Of a stretch of 64,000 bases of DNA, positions 46,441 through 57,911 are shown one piece after another. Positions within the stretch are counted from its first letter, which is position 1. Every line of letters starts with the position of its first letter. The notes below the pieces were generated by a model that was given only the letters and a program-made list of their open reading frames with translations, was not told the origin of the DNA and did no database searches. A program made the position numbers and the translations under genes. Source of the DNA: Nageia nagi (taxonomy: Eukaryota; Pinophyta); the NCBI GenBank assembly GCA_050084985.1, contig JBITNC010000001.1, positions 64,728,001 through 64,792,000 of the forward strand, read 5' to 3'.

Positions 46441-49270
46441 CAAATCATTCATCTCAAGATCATTCCAAGTCACACTCACGTTGATGCCCATTGTTGCATG
46501 TAAGAGATCAATATCCATAGTGCCAAAGGTCTTAACTACCACCAATTGACAAGCATTGAAACTCCTCATGTATCAACTCCTCTCTTCAAACAAGATATTG
46601 GGGTACATGTCCAACAAATTTAGAGTTGGTGGTTGAATTGTAAAGTATTGTAAAGTAATTACATTATTTTAATATATTATATTTCAAAAAAATATAATAT
46701 TTCTAATAATTTATAATAATTTTGAAAATGAATGTTTTAAGAGATTAAAATCTATATTTATATTTACAAAGTAATACTACAAAATTAAGTATGATTCATT
46801 TTGAGTAACAATTCACTATTTTTAAAATATAATAAACAAATAAATCTAAAAAATTACATGATGAAAATATAAATATTAAATAGTTACATATAACAACTAT
46901 TATATTTAACTAGCTTTGATATAACCCCTTATATATCAAAAAACGCCGAGAGATATCATTTCGAGGTGCCTATCTCATTTCTTGGTATTGCTATATTATG
47001 ACAGAATGCATACACAACAGTTTTCGGCAAGAGGTTTACCGAGCCCAGCAAAAAACTATGGCGATAATGTGGATTCACTACATGTAATGACAACCATATA
47101 AAATAATGTTATGGATGATTGTATTGACTCTGTTAAAGTATAAATATCAATCTACTTATTCAAATATCAAAGTAGAAGTGCATTGGCACTGCATGGTGGA
47201 GATGCATGACAAATTGAAAACCATGAAATGTGATGGAAACAATATAAACTAAATTAATTTGGCATAATGGGGATTTTATGGTCTTGTGTTGATTTTATTG
47301 AATAACTTTCTAATGAAAAGAAGGCATCAACAACGAATATGTTAGACCAAGACATGTAAAACTTTGTGAATGCAGAGCATTTTTTGATAAAGTTTTATGC
47401 GAACAGCAAGATAAGACGCACAAAAGAATTCAGAATATAAATTGTATGTAAAATTAACTTACAATAAATATATTTACAATAGCAAAGAATTAGCTTACAA
47501 TAAAATTAAAGTTCTCTTCTATTTTTACAATCTTTTGTTCCAACTTTGCTTGTTCGAATTCACTGCATCTCTCGATTGATTTGGGAATGAATTTTTATGA
47601 TGTTTGATATTCTTCCTTCCATTTATATAATAATTTTTGAAAAGATGTGTCTTTTAATATTTCAATCGGCTATATAATTTTAATTTTAAAAAAATTATTT
47701 TCCTGCCAATTGTTTAACGGACGGACTCACATGTGACATTTTGCTCCCCCACTCCACCCCCATGCTGCAGTTGTAGAAACACCTCTTGACATAATTAAGA
47801 TAAAATCATTAAAGGAGAACTAATTAGTACTTAATATTATTTCCCTCTTATTATGGATTGCAAGAACTAATGATTGTTTTTTTTTAACCATGTTTGTTTT
47901 ATAGAAATTGTAATGTAGACTTTGGAGTGGGCCCAAATGACTCCTTACTTGGCCACTTTAATGGCGAGCACATGGAGAAAGTTTAATAGCTATTGGAGAG
48001 TTGTTACATACGCACCGACCTACGTGGCATGTCTCTTCCATCACTTTGGCAAAAAGGTCGGATATAAATGAAGCTAATTTACATTCCATTTAAAGGATAA
48101 TATGTTGAATAAAAAATATTATATTAAGTTTGTGTTAAAACTGTATCATGTAAATGGTGCTCAAGTGGAATATAAGGTAATGTTACTATGCTAATGATAA
48201 TGGTGGGTTCTTGGTACTAGATGTTATTAGAGGTGTTTTACAATGGTAGTTGGGAGGGTATGAATTTGAATGTTTGTTTCATTAAATATTTTTTTAAACA
48301 TGGTTGATATTGAAAAAAAAAATTATTATTAATAATAATGTATTTTTTCAATTTTTTTTTTATAAAAGTAATGTAAAAAGATTGATTCTAACAATGAATA
48401 TTATCAAAATAATACAATGAATTATGAAATGAATGTAGATAATTTTTTAATATATATTTAGCTTATTGAATTGTGAAATAAAGTGCAAAATAATAAATCT
48501 TTTGTAAGTATTGATTAGAAAATAACAAATTCAAAATCACCTGAGAGTCACACCCAACCTCATTCATGTCATTTGGCCTAACTACCATTGACAGGACTTG
48601 ACTGTATCCACATGCATGTGAGGGGGGAGAGTTTTGAACGTGGGACCTCTATTTTTTCCGCTTGAGAGTTTTCAACTTCCCCTTCTCTCCAACTCCCCTA
48701 ACATGGTTGGATAATGTAGAATATATTATATTTAAATAGAAATATTTCTTATTATTACATTTAATGCATTGATATATTTAATAGTTTTATATATTATATT
48801 TAATATTATTAAAATTAAAATATATCCACATATTAAAATCTTTCTATCTGAAATAATTTATCTTAGATAATCTATGTATAATTCTAAAAAAAATATCATT
48901 ATTATCAATGAAATCTTATTTTATATACATCAGATAGTTTTTGTTATTTATCATATTTCAAATATTTTTTAGTTCTTATTTTTAATATAATTATGTAATT
49001 TTTTTACCATATTCTAAATATTTTTTTGTAAGTTACAATAACTATGATGGGTGCTATTTAAAAATACTATAATACAATAATCGTATAGGTGCTACTAGCC
49101 TAGATATCTACGATATGTATCTAAAAATGAAAGGTATCAATTTTGAGATGTTTATATCTTTTCTTGGAAGTTTGATTTCTAAGATAGATGCCTTGAGATT
49201 GATAACTCTCACTACCCAAATTTGACCACAAACATTGGACGTATATCAAAAGTCCTACCACTGCCAATCG
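46441..49270. other. sparse AT-rich DNA, possibly low-copy
   Basis: No transposon ends or protein similarity are recognised, apart from a promoter-like motif cluster at 48014-48069. The stretch 46940-48100 is less repetitive-looking and somewhat richer in CG dinucleotides than its surroundings. It may be the remaining flank of an old gene. Confidence 0.45.
48014..48069 (+). promoter_or_regulatory. promoter-like cluster: DRE, ABRE, inverted DRE and TATA box
   Basis: ACCGAC (DRE/CRT core, 48014-48019) is followed two bases later by ACGTGGC (ABRE, 48022-48028). A second DRE core in inverse orientation (GTCGG in GGTCGG) lies at 48057-48062 and a TATA box (TATAAAT) at 48063-48069. DRE next to ABRE upstream of TATA is the known layout of cold- and abscisic-acid-responsive plant promoters. 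No convincing ORF follows in the next kilobase, so this may be an orphan promoter or coincidence. Confidence 0.35.
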
Positions 49271-49274
49271 CTCC

Positions 49275-49385
49275 ATTATATATATATATATATATACCAC
49301 CAAGTCTTTAATATATATGCCTAGATTTTAGTATATACACCCAAGTTTTAGTATATATACCTAGGCTTTATATACACATATATAG
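49275..49385. repeat. AT microsatellite and ~20-bp tandem repeat
   Basis: An AT run (about 49276-49296) is followed by three to four diverged copies of a 20-bp unit of the form TATATACACCCAAGTTTTAG (about 49305-49375). Confidence 0.75.
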
Positions 49386-49436
49386 AAAAAAAAGTGAAAA
49401 AAATCTAAGTCTTTAAATACATATTCAAAAATTGAT

Positions 49437-49505
49437 ATTTTAGAGACTTGAACCTGAGTTGCTTAGCTCAAATTCCAATATCTTAACCACTACAATATCA
49501 TTTTA
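49437..49505 (-). repeat. tRNA-like (SINE-type) fragment with A and B boxes
   Basis: On the - strand the sequence contains TAGTGGTTAAGAT (A-box-like, 49492-49480) and, about 28 bases on, GGTTCAAGTCTC (B-box-like, 49454-49443). Spacing and motifs fit an internal RNA polymerase III promoter of a tRNA-derived SINE head. It cannot fold into a proper tRNA as far as I can see, and no body or tail is recognised. Confidence 0.45.
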
Positions 49506-49997
49506 TTCATAAATAAAATTTCCAATTTTTTAATTTAACTTATTCTAATTGATATATATTCAATTTTTATTGATATACACCCAACATTTATAAATGAAGG
49601 GAGCGAAGTAGAGAAATTGAACAACGGGCAATGGCAAGTGATGGTGGGATTTTTGTCCCAATGTTGTGGTGGATTTTGGGTAGTGAATAGCTAGTTTACA
49701 AAGTTTTTAAATCTATATCTACAAAATTATAGATAAACAAAATAACTAATATATTAAAATAATTTAATAATTAATGTTTGTAAATTTTCTTTTGAAGTTA
49801 TTGATAAGTACAATAATGTATGATTAAATATGATAGACTTGATATATAACGAGATTTAAATGAAGGTAGAAATGGGCAAATGAAATGGACACATGAATGG
49901 ATGAAGAAATAGCCTTGAGAGGTTAGATAGGTAGATGGTTATCAATTGGAGATCACAATCATTGAGCAAGATTGAGATAAGAACAAGAGTGAAAATG

Positions 49998-51508
49998 TGA
50001 TAAGTGGTTCAAGGGCTCACTCAAACATGCCCTAGGAGAGAGACATTTGGTTTCTTGCTCCAAAATTACTCAAGACAAGCTCAAACATGCTTAAAATATC
50101 CAATGACTTGCTAGGAATGAAAACTATGAAATCGAACTTACGAAAAATACCTTCAAATCCAATGTCTAGCTATGATGAGCAAATATAACAATGATGTAAG
50201 AAAATATCTTCAATATCCCAACATCTCATTTAGGAATAACAACAATACTTCAATAGTGCAAAAATGCTCCACAAACCCATCATCCCAGTTGAAGAGGCAA
50301 AATAGATACTAAGTAATGTAAATATCACTCTAGATCCAACATTGCAACCAGGAAGAGAAAATAGCAATTCAATAATGTAAATATGCTTCTAAATCCAACA
50401 TCCAAACATAGAGAGATAAACAATAAGATATGGATGGAAAAATATAAGTTAATTTGATATAGCAAGAATAACACAATTACAATATTATTGTCGACCTAAG
50501 AAGTTTGTGTATAAGGACTATCTCCAATAGGGTTATTTCAGATAGCTTTAGGGCCTCACCAAATCCCAAAAGTAGTGAGGTAAGAATAGGTCTCCTTTGT
50601 AGCAACTATGATGTAATCAACACCATTCCTCTCAGCATGGCTAGAGTAAGTTCAAGGGTAACCTCTTATCCCTTCGATACCTCAAATGCAAGTTACCCTA
50701 CAAGTGGCAAAGAAAGAGTTCTCACACTCAATGTAAAAAAGGGGGTTTAATAACAAAATTAACATATATCATAATGACCATGAGTCCTCTTTTTATAGGT
50801 GAGGGTGATCATCTTCTAATCTTGCATTAATATTATCTGATAATGGAGAGATGTGATCTATGTGCTCATGTATGTAACATTGAATACATGAAACCCTAGG
50901 ATGGATAAAATCATATCTAAGGGCTAAGAATGCTAATGTCCAAGAGGGGTTGATATTAGAGCACCTCGTGATTAATTCCATAGGTCCATGTTCCTAGGAG
51001 GGCCAACATGGGATCTTGGGATGTTCACATGCCCAATGTCCATGTTAGGGACTCGTACACTTGCCTCAAGATTGCCAATGTCTAGTTTGAAGTACCATGT
51101 ACATCTAGCTTGAAGCTCCAAATGACCTCATAGTTGGTGCAATCACCTAGGGGATGCTCTACCTCGAAGAAGGAAGCACTAATGACTAAATATACATTTA
51201 ATACCAATATTACAATCATCAAGGATAAAATATGCAATACCTCATTTAATGAGACTAATATTGCATTTACAATCATAATTGCCTTGGTATTACAAATACA
51301 ATATTATTGGCATTTTACTAATTAATTAAATATAAATAAATAAATGAAAAGGTCAATTATTCCATAATTAGAGCTTTATTAAGTATCTAAATGGAATTTA
51401 CAACATTTTGACTAAATTATACAATAATAGAAAAAATCACTCCTAAATTAATGTTCCCATTTATCAAAGATGAAATGGGGAACACACCTAAAAAATGAGG
51501 ACATTACA
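49998..51508 (-). repeat. 3' LTR of element I
   Basis: This 1,511-bp LTR begins TGATAAGTGG and ends GGACATTACA on +. On - it starts TGTAATGTCC. Extensive matches to 54944-56090 include GGGCTCACTC, CTTGCTCCAAAATTACTCAA, AATATCCAATGACTTGCTAG and GGCAAAGAAAGAGTTCTCAC. It contains a diverged array of ~68-bp units at about 50150-50420. Confidence 0.85.
50150..50420. repeat. diverged ~68-bp repeats inside the element I LTR
   Basis: About four units recur, each with ATCCAACATC or CCAATGTC, a TAG/GAAGAG word and CAATA.TG.AAATAT. The same block is present in the right LTR (about 55105-55370). Confidence 0.55.
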
Positions 51509-51523
51509 AGGCTCCCTCTCCAA
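51509..51523 (-). other. polypurine tract of element I
   Basis: On - the sequence TTGGAGAGGGAGCCT abuts the LTR start TGTAATGTCC. This is a typical purine-rich plus-strand primer. Confidence 0.78.
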
Positions 51524-51545
51524 ATTGCTTGTCCCTAAGTAATTC

Positions 51546-52105
51546 CTAACATCCATATCTATAGTAGAGTCTTCTTGATTCTCTTATTTTTTCCTCATAA
51601 TTAACCTTTTTAGTGAGGTTAGAATTAACAAACTCTGACTTGTCTTCATCCTTTATCCTTGTGGCATGTTTTGAGTCTACAAACTTTAGTTCTTTGAAAC
51701 TTCCAAATGTATCCAAATACAAACTTTCTTTATCCCTTATCATTGTGTGATGCAACATTATTTTATTGCATAAATAAAACTTGCTTCCTTCCTCCCTACC
51801 AACAAAAAATAGCAACCAAAGATCTTTGCCAGAAATCATTTGAGCATCAATTCTAATGGCATTTTTTGATCCTTAAGACTTCCTTTTGGGATGGTGTAAA
51901 GTATCTTCATGAATAGTATCTTATATGCTAAAGTATGTGTAACCCAATATGCACCAAATGATATAGTAGTTCTAATATTTTTATATGGGTACTTCACATC
52001 TTTATACAAGAATGTGAACTTGATTCTAGTGGTAATGACATGGTTAATCCATACCTTCTATAGTGATTAGTCATTTTCTTCACTAATTTCCTCTTCAACC
52101 TATCT
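51546..52105 (-). pseudogene. unrecognised open frames downstream of the PDS5 fragment
   Basis: A 97-codon open frame (51839-51546) encodes SGKDLWLLFFVGREEGSKF, then LDTFGSFKELKFVDSKHATR, and ends basic. Upstream on -, in shifted frames, are KDVKYPYKNIRTTISFGAYW and YTIPKGSLKDQK. I do not recognise the family. It may be the more distal part of the captured gene or a different captured piece. In PDS5 proteins a Tudor-like domain lies toward the C-terminus, but I see no clear match to it. Confidence 0.35.
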
Positions 52106-52740
52106 TTAATGTGCCTCATTATTATGAATAGAATTTATTTCTTTATTATGCTCATAACTGATAATGCTCTCTTCTTTTATTATTTTTTTGGTTGCTATCT
52201 CCTCCATAAATGGTTTTAGCTTCTCTTCACATTGTCTAACCACATTGTTGAACAACTCATGTGCAATGAAGGAAGTAATTATATCTTGTTTCCAAAAATC
52301 CAACAATGATGATACGAACGATAGGTAGATGTAATCAATTTCATCTATAATCAAGGTCATAATATTTATCATGAATGTGACAACATTATCATCATGATCT
52401 TCTCTAATCGCAAAAATGAAATATTGAAACATTATGTAGATTAACTTGTCCATGTTCAATTTTAACATAATGTTGCCCATTTTGATTCTTGTGAATGTCT
52501 CAAACATAGTACCTTGCTTAGGAAATTGGGGACCTATGATTTCTTCTTAGTTTTCGAAAACTATCAACCATAAGATGAAGCTTCTTTCTCATAATATTGT
52601 CATCATATGAAGTTTTTGGTAACAAAATTCTTAAGATCTCACTTGAGGGTGCCATGATTCATCCCTTGACCTTTAAATTCTTCAACAAACATCTTGAAAG
52701 TGCCACAAAGACTACCAAGATCTCTTGTCTGCCTCCAAAT
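52106..52740 (-). pseudogene. captured PDS5-like gene fragment
   Basis: The open frame 52507-52106 begins MFETFTRIKMGNIMLKL. It continues DKLIYIMFQYFIFAIREDHD, then NVVTFMINIMTLIIDEID, and later HELFNNVVRQCEEKLKPFM. These align in order and spacing with plant PDS5 HEAT-repeat proteins (ILETFARVKSC..ML..E, then D.LI..MF..F...R.DH...V...M..IM.L...E, then A..L...V...C..KLKP). PDS5 binds cohesin and regulates sister-chromatid cohesion. In a shifted frame just upstream (about 52655-52520) lies SEILRILLPKTSYDDNIM and then LHLMVDSFRKL, matching SEI.RI.AP..PYDD..M...F.L.VD.F..L. An even earlier block (LSRCLLKNLKVKG) fits less well. Frameshifts and stops make it non-coding today. Confidence 0.85.
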
Positions 52741-53660
52741 GCTGAATGAATTACCTCTAGTTATTTTATTTCAAGCTTTATCTTTCAAAAATATTGCACC
52801 CTCCTTCTTCTACCACATTTGGCATTATAGTATTTATAAAAATATTGAATTTTCTTTCCATATGATAAAACATTTAACTTCAAAAATAACACCTTATCAC
52901 TCCTATTTTATTTTGCATGTGAAAATAAATTAAATAAGATTCCCTATAATTTCCAAAAAAAAAAAATGTTTTCAAATTTTCTCTTTATTCTCTTAAAAAT
53001 AGAATAAAATATTTTTATCCTTTTCTTATTTTCACTCCTACTAAAAATAGATAAAATATAAATTACTCAAACCTAGAATTTTAGTTGTGCCATGACGGAA
53101 AGAGCTAAGAAAATCTCAAACCTATGGGTTATGGGCCCCAAAGAATAAACTCTGAATTGGGGTGTTTCCTCTTGAAGCTCAACATCCACACATACAAGCT
53201 AAATAATATTAACTTAATTCTAAATTTTGACATTTGGCGAAGATACCAATTGGTCAACCTTCAAGGGATGAATTTTTGCAAGCTCACAATAAATAGAGCC
53301 TCTTACACACCCAACATATCACTTCTAGCTTTATGTTTCAAACACATCAATAAAATTTCTCTAATGTCTCCTCCTTAGGCCTCCATGGTGCATATACCAT
53401 CATTAAATTTAGTCAATATCAACAAATTGACTCTCCTATTTTCCAATGACCTCCTTTTAGTGATTAATAGCTCTAAATTTACCAAAAACTAATGGCTAGT
53501 ATATCTAGTGACCCTACAAAATTATCAATACTTATCTTCCATGATGAAAATAAGTTAATAATTACAAGTTATGTTGCTTATGATGTAGTTAAATCACCCA
53601 ATTAACCTTAACCAACCAACATCTTACTTCTAGTGCTCTTGAAATGCAGTAAAGTTTTGC
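52741..53660. other. element I interior without recognised genes
   Basis: AT-rich DNA. The open frames on + (52694-52933 and 53124-53378) overlap the antisense of the PDS5 fragment or show no motif. I see nothing functional. Confidence 0.4.
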
Positions 53661-53669
53661 GAAACCTTA

Positions 53670-54360
53670 TAAAAACTCAATGTCTAGCCTCTAATGACTC
53701 TAAAATGCAACAACAAATCTAAAAAATCCTCCAAACCTCTAACATTTGACCTAAAATGAACTCAAAATACCAAAATATATTCAAAACAATCCTCAGTATA
53801 CCATGTTTGCTTTAGGATGACCCTAAAATGCGACTCAAACTTCAAAATCTCCCTTAGTATTCCAATGTTCACCTTAAGATTACTCTAGAATGCAGATCAA
53901 TCTTCATAAATATCCTCAAATCACTAAATTCTAGCTTAAGGAACCCTTATATTGTAGTAAGGAGCTCAAAAATACCCTTGGTATGCAAATTTTTGGCCAT
54001 AAATGGTCTTAAAATCCTCCTAGTTGGCCAACATCTACCCTTAGGTGGACTAAGAATGCAAAATGAGCCTCTAAAAAGCATCCAAAATACCAATGTCTAT
54101 CTCTTGGAGAGCTCAAAATGAAAAATAAAACTAAGAAATGCTCTTAGTGATGCAATGTATAGCTACAAATGATCTAAAAATGCAACATTTATCTTCAGTG
54201 GTATCGAAATATAGCTTGATTCTAAAAATGTCCCTTAGAATACCAACATCCTCCTTATGAAGGCCACAAAATGCTGAATAAGCCTTAAAATGGCTCCCAG
54301 TTTACCAATGTTTCCTTCAGGTTAGCCCATAATGCCAACGTCTAGCTCCAGATGAGCTCA
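53670..54360. repeat. diverged tandem array (~60-70-bp units) in element I interior
   Basis: About ten units share the order CCAATGTCTAGC-like, then TAAAATGC, then CTCAAAA/TTCAAAA, then TCCT/CCCTTAGTAT. Copies are old and vary in length. Examples of starts are near 53680, 53740, 53800, 53865, 54015, 54100, 54150, 54235 and 54305. Confidence 0.55.
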
Positions 54361-54927
54361 GACTCACTAGACAAATCCTTATTCCTCCTTCAAACTCAAA
54401 ATTTTTTATAATGAACTTCAAAATTGAAATCAAAAGTGCAATTTTTTTGAAAGTGTGCCTTGTCATGTTGGATGAACCACCTCAATGCCTCAAAATTTAA
54501 AACTAGGATCAGAAGATATCAAATGACTTGTTAAGAGGATAAGATAAAGCTCCTGGATCCCTAACATCTTGCTTCAAATGTTCAAATCCTCTAGAAGCTC
54601 CTTCAAAATGATCACTATGATACTAGGTTAACTCCACTATTTAATAAGACAACAAGATCTCTTAGCAAATATCAATGTGAGCATTGTGATCTAATAGAAT
54701 ATCATAATGAGTCTTCTTCAACTTCTCTAACTCCTCCAATAATATTGTTCGATAATAACCCTCAACTCTTATCTTGTAGCAAGGGTAAGATTTCCAACTT
54801 CACTCAACAAATCTTTCATATGTGATACCACTATAATGTGGGTATCCAAATATTCAAACTCTCTTTAGATCCAACTCAAAACTATCCATGAATGATGCCC
54901 TTGATTCCAATAGGATGGTAGAATCAA

Positions 54928-54940
54928 GTATTTGATACCA
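54928..54940 (-). other. primer-binding site of element I
   Basis: TGGTATCAAATAC on -, three bases inside the right LTR. The first nine bases match the initiator-Met tRNA complement. Confidence 0.75.
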
Positions 54941-54943
54941 CTA

Positions 54944-56090
54944 TGATGAGTCATTCTAGGGCTCACTCCTCAAACGTGCCCTAGAGAGGGATGTTTGGCT
55001 TCTTGCTCCAAAATTACTCAATATAAGCTCAAACATGCATAAAATATCCAATGACTTGCTAGGAATAATAATTATGAAATCGAACTTGCAGAAAATACCT
55101 TCAAACCCAATGTCTAGTTATGATAAGAAAATATAATAATGATGCAAGCAAATACCTCTAGTATCCCATATAAATTAGGAAGAAAATTAGTACTTCAATA
55201 GTGAAAAATGCTTTGCAAACCCAACATCCTAGTTGAAGAGCTAAAATAGATATTAAGTAATACAAATATCACTCTAGATCCAATGTTGTAACTAGGAAGA
55301 GTAAATATAATTCGATAATGTAATTATGCTTCCAAATCCAACATCCAAGCATAAAGAGAAAAATAGCAAGATATGAGTGTAAAAATGTAATTACATTTGA
55401 TAGAGCAAGAATAACATAATTATAATATTTTTATCGACCTAAGAAATTTGTACCAAGAATATCTCTAATAGGGTTATCTCGAATGGCTCTAGGGCCTCAC
55501 CAATCCCAAAAGCAGTGATGCAAGACTAGGTATCCTTCATAGAAACTATGATGGAACCAACAATGTTCCTCTCAATATGGATAAGTAAGTTCAAGGGTAA
55601 CATTTTATCCCTTAATATCTCAAATGGAGGTTTCCCTACAAGTGGCAAAGAAAGAGTTCTCACACTCAATCCAAAAAAGAGGGTTTAATAATAAAATTAG
55701 CATTTCTTATAATGATAATGAGTCCTCCTTTTATATGTGAGGGTGATTATCTTTTAATTTTTAATTGAGATGATTCAATAATGGAAGATATGGTCCATGT
55801 GCTTGTTTATACATATAAGATAAGGAGCCTTGGGATAAATGAAATCACATCTAAGGGCCAAGAATGCCAACGTCTAAGAGGGGATGATGTAGGAGCATCT
55901 CGTAATCAATGCCATAGGTACATGTAACTAGGAGGACCAACGTAAGATCTTGGAATGCTTAAATGCCTAACATCCATGTTAGAAAGTCATACACATAGCT
56001 TAAGATTACCAATGCCTAGTTCAAAGTGCCACATCCATCCTTGGAACTTCAAATGACCTCGTAGTTGGTGCAATCATCTAGAGGATGATC
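54944..56090 (-). repeat. 5' LTR of element I, truncated
   Basis: It begins TGATGAGTCATTCTAGGG and matches the left LTR up to GAGGATGATC at 56090. There the LTR of copia fragment D starts. The remaining ~370 bp of the LTR are not found in the window. Confidence 0.85.
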
Positions 56091-56575
56091 TGTTGGAAAT
56101 TGTAATGTAATATTGTGTAATATTTATTATGTAATAGTTATTATGTAATATTTCTCTTTAATGTAAATTCACTTAATGCTTAAAGTATCTTTAGATACCT
56201 TAAAGTATTAAAGAAATAAAAATAGAAAGAGGAATAAATATAGAAACACCTTTAACCTTACCCTTGGGTAAAAGGAAGGTTAAAGGGTGAGTTAGTACTT
56301 ATAAATAGAGAGGTAATCCTCTCATTATATAACTTGATCAAACTTGATCAAGCATGGTAATGCTTGTCTTGAAAATTTTAGGAGAGTTATCTTTTGAAAA
56401 AGTAATATAATTATGGTTCAAAGTGGATGTACTCTCAAGAGATGGAGGAACCACTAGACATCATGTGTTATCTTTTGTGTGATTATTTCTTATCTTTGCT
56501 ATATGGATGAATGGTAATTCTTGTTGAAGAAACTCTAAAGAGATCTTGATTATATGGAATCCTTCAATTCCATCA
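56091..56575 (+). repeat. 5' LTR of fragment D
   Basis: 485 bp beginning TGTTGGAAATTGTAATG and ending AATTCCATCA. On the - strand of C the LTR start is nearly identical. The family hairpin is at 56168-56214. The end is placed two bases before the primer site, as in A and C. Confidence 0.82.
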
Positions 56576-56577
56576 AG

Positions 56578-56590
56578 TGGTATCAGATCC
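56578..56590 (+). other. primer-binding site of fragment D
   Basis: TGGTATCAGATCC, the best match in the window over its first nine bases to the initiator-Met tRNA complement TGGTATCAGAGC. Confidence 0.85.
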
Positions 56591-57069
56591 ATCCTTGGAG
56601 TCTCCACTTCAACAACCTTGAAGGTCCATTCCTCTTCTATGTCCATCAAATGTTGAGGTAAAAAGGTTTGAAGGTAAAATCTACCTCTTCTTGTCAGATT
56701 TTTTGCTTTTATCATAGTTTAGCAAAATTTGATTAAAAAACATGTTAATTCAATTTTTACTATGCATTATTTATTTTCTAACAATTTGTTAGTTGTAATT
56801 TTTCAATAAAATTGCTTAATGTGTAGTAATAATATGCAAATTTTGAGTAAATTTGCTTAAAATGAGTTGTTATAGCTTAAAATTGCAAGTTTTTATTTAG
56901 TATAGAAAAAGTTAAAAGTCTTGCAATTTTTTTATTTTTACAACATTGCTATAATGCTATTGCATAATTTTGTTTTACAATAAGTTTGTAAAAATTAATG
57001 TGTGTGCATGATGCATGCATGCAAAATTTGGTTGCATACTGTTTACAAATAAAATTGAGCGTGCAAATA

Positions 57070-57911
57070 AGTAAATAGAAAAATATCTACAAACTCAATA
57101 TTATCTGTATTTGAGCTACGGATAGTAATTTATTCTAGATAACAATAAACAACATAACCAATTCAGAAGTGTAATTGTACCAACCAAGACTGTAATTTTG
57201 TACTTACCTCACGGAACATACCTGACAACAAAAGATGTAGATGTTGGTGATGTACTGATGATGAGCTCCTTTCCAACAATGTCATGACCTACGAGGATGC
57301 AAAAAGAGGACCAAGGCGGTCTATTTCAATGATATAAGAGCACCAACAGTGTTCTTCTGTTCATAAAGGAGCGTCAACGGTCTTCGTTTGGTGGTTTTGA
57401 CCTCTCGATTAAGTCCAAAACTTCAATGTAGATGTCTCAGATAGCAGTATGATATCAGAATAGATCATAGATGTCAGGATAGCTTGCGTAAGGAAGCACA
57501 CAAACCACAGCCTTGTAGGTGGTACCAAGAGATACCTTAAAGGGTAGCCACTTACAAGACCATACGCAGGATCATGTGTATCCTTGTTATTGTGGACTTA
57601 CTATTAGATCCCTTATTTATATAGATAATAGATAATACCACCCATGGGTCGGCGTGCATCTACATAAATAAGGCTAATTCATAACATTCAAGATAAACAC
57701 ACCAATAAACAAGATAATCCATGCAATATTCAAGATAACCCATGCAATATTCAAGATAATCCATGCAATATTCAAGATAATCATTATAAAATTCATATTC
57801 AAGACAAACATTGACATTATCACTTTAATACATTCAAGACATATATTTAGGCCAAGCATATTTCATTAATTTATTGATTTAAAAGCATAAATTCATTTTT
57901 ATGTGTTAACA
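57070..57911 (-). repeat. 3' LTR of element E (outer edge approximate)
   Basis: On - the LTR starts TGTTAACACATAAAAATG just after the polypurine tract. The outer end lies somewhere between 57060 and 57170, where the D leader stops. Without the partner LTR it cannot be fixed. It contains a 21-bp tandem repeat (57711-57790) and a GGACC..GGTC inverted motif (57308-57321). Confidence 0.65.
57711..57790. repeat. 21-bp tandem repeat in the element E LTR
   Basis: AAGATAATCCATGCAATATTC-type units (21 bp) start at 57711, 57732 and 57753, with a partial, diverged fourth at 57774. The chance open frame on - encodes a repeated NIAWIIL pattern and is not a gene. Confidence 0.92.

Larger units (their letters stand above)
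49998..56090 (-). mobile_element. element I: LTR retrotransposon carrying a captured PDS5 fragment
   Basis: The LTRs are 49998-51508 and 54944-56090 (right copy truncated by fragment D). The polypurine tract is at 51509-51523 and the primer site at 54928-54940, both on -, so the 5' LTR is the right one. The 3.4-kb interior has no gag, protease, integrase or RT. Instead it has a PDS5-like host gene fragment (52106-52740, -), an unrecognised open frame and a diverged tandem array. I is thus a non-autonomous element with a transduplicated gene piece. Confidence 0.8.
56091..57060 (+). mobile_element. copia fragment D: 5' LTR plus start of leader
   Basis: An A/C-family LTR (56091-56575), a primer site and about 470 bp of leader similar in style to that of A are present. 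Gag-pol and the 3' LTR are absent. Its left end coincides exactly with the break in the LTR of I, so D inserted there. The right side is lost at the boundary with element E. Confidence 0.8.

Noticed and set aside
48600-48700. Second possible tRNA-like fragment (TTTTGAACGTGGGACCTC)
   Set aside because: Has a B-box-like word but no A box at proper spacing on either strand.
50505-50750. 81-codon + frame in the LTR of I
   Set aside because: Lies inside an LTR, is not conserved as an open frame in the other LTR copy and has no motif.
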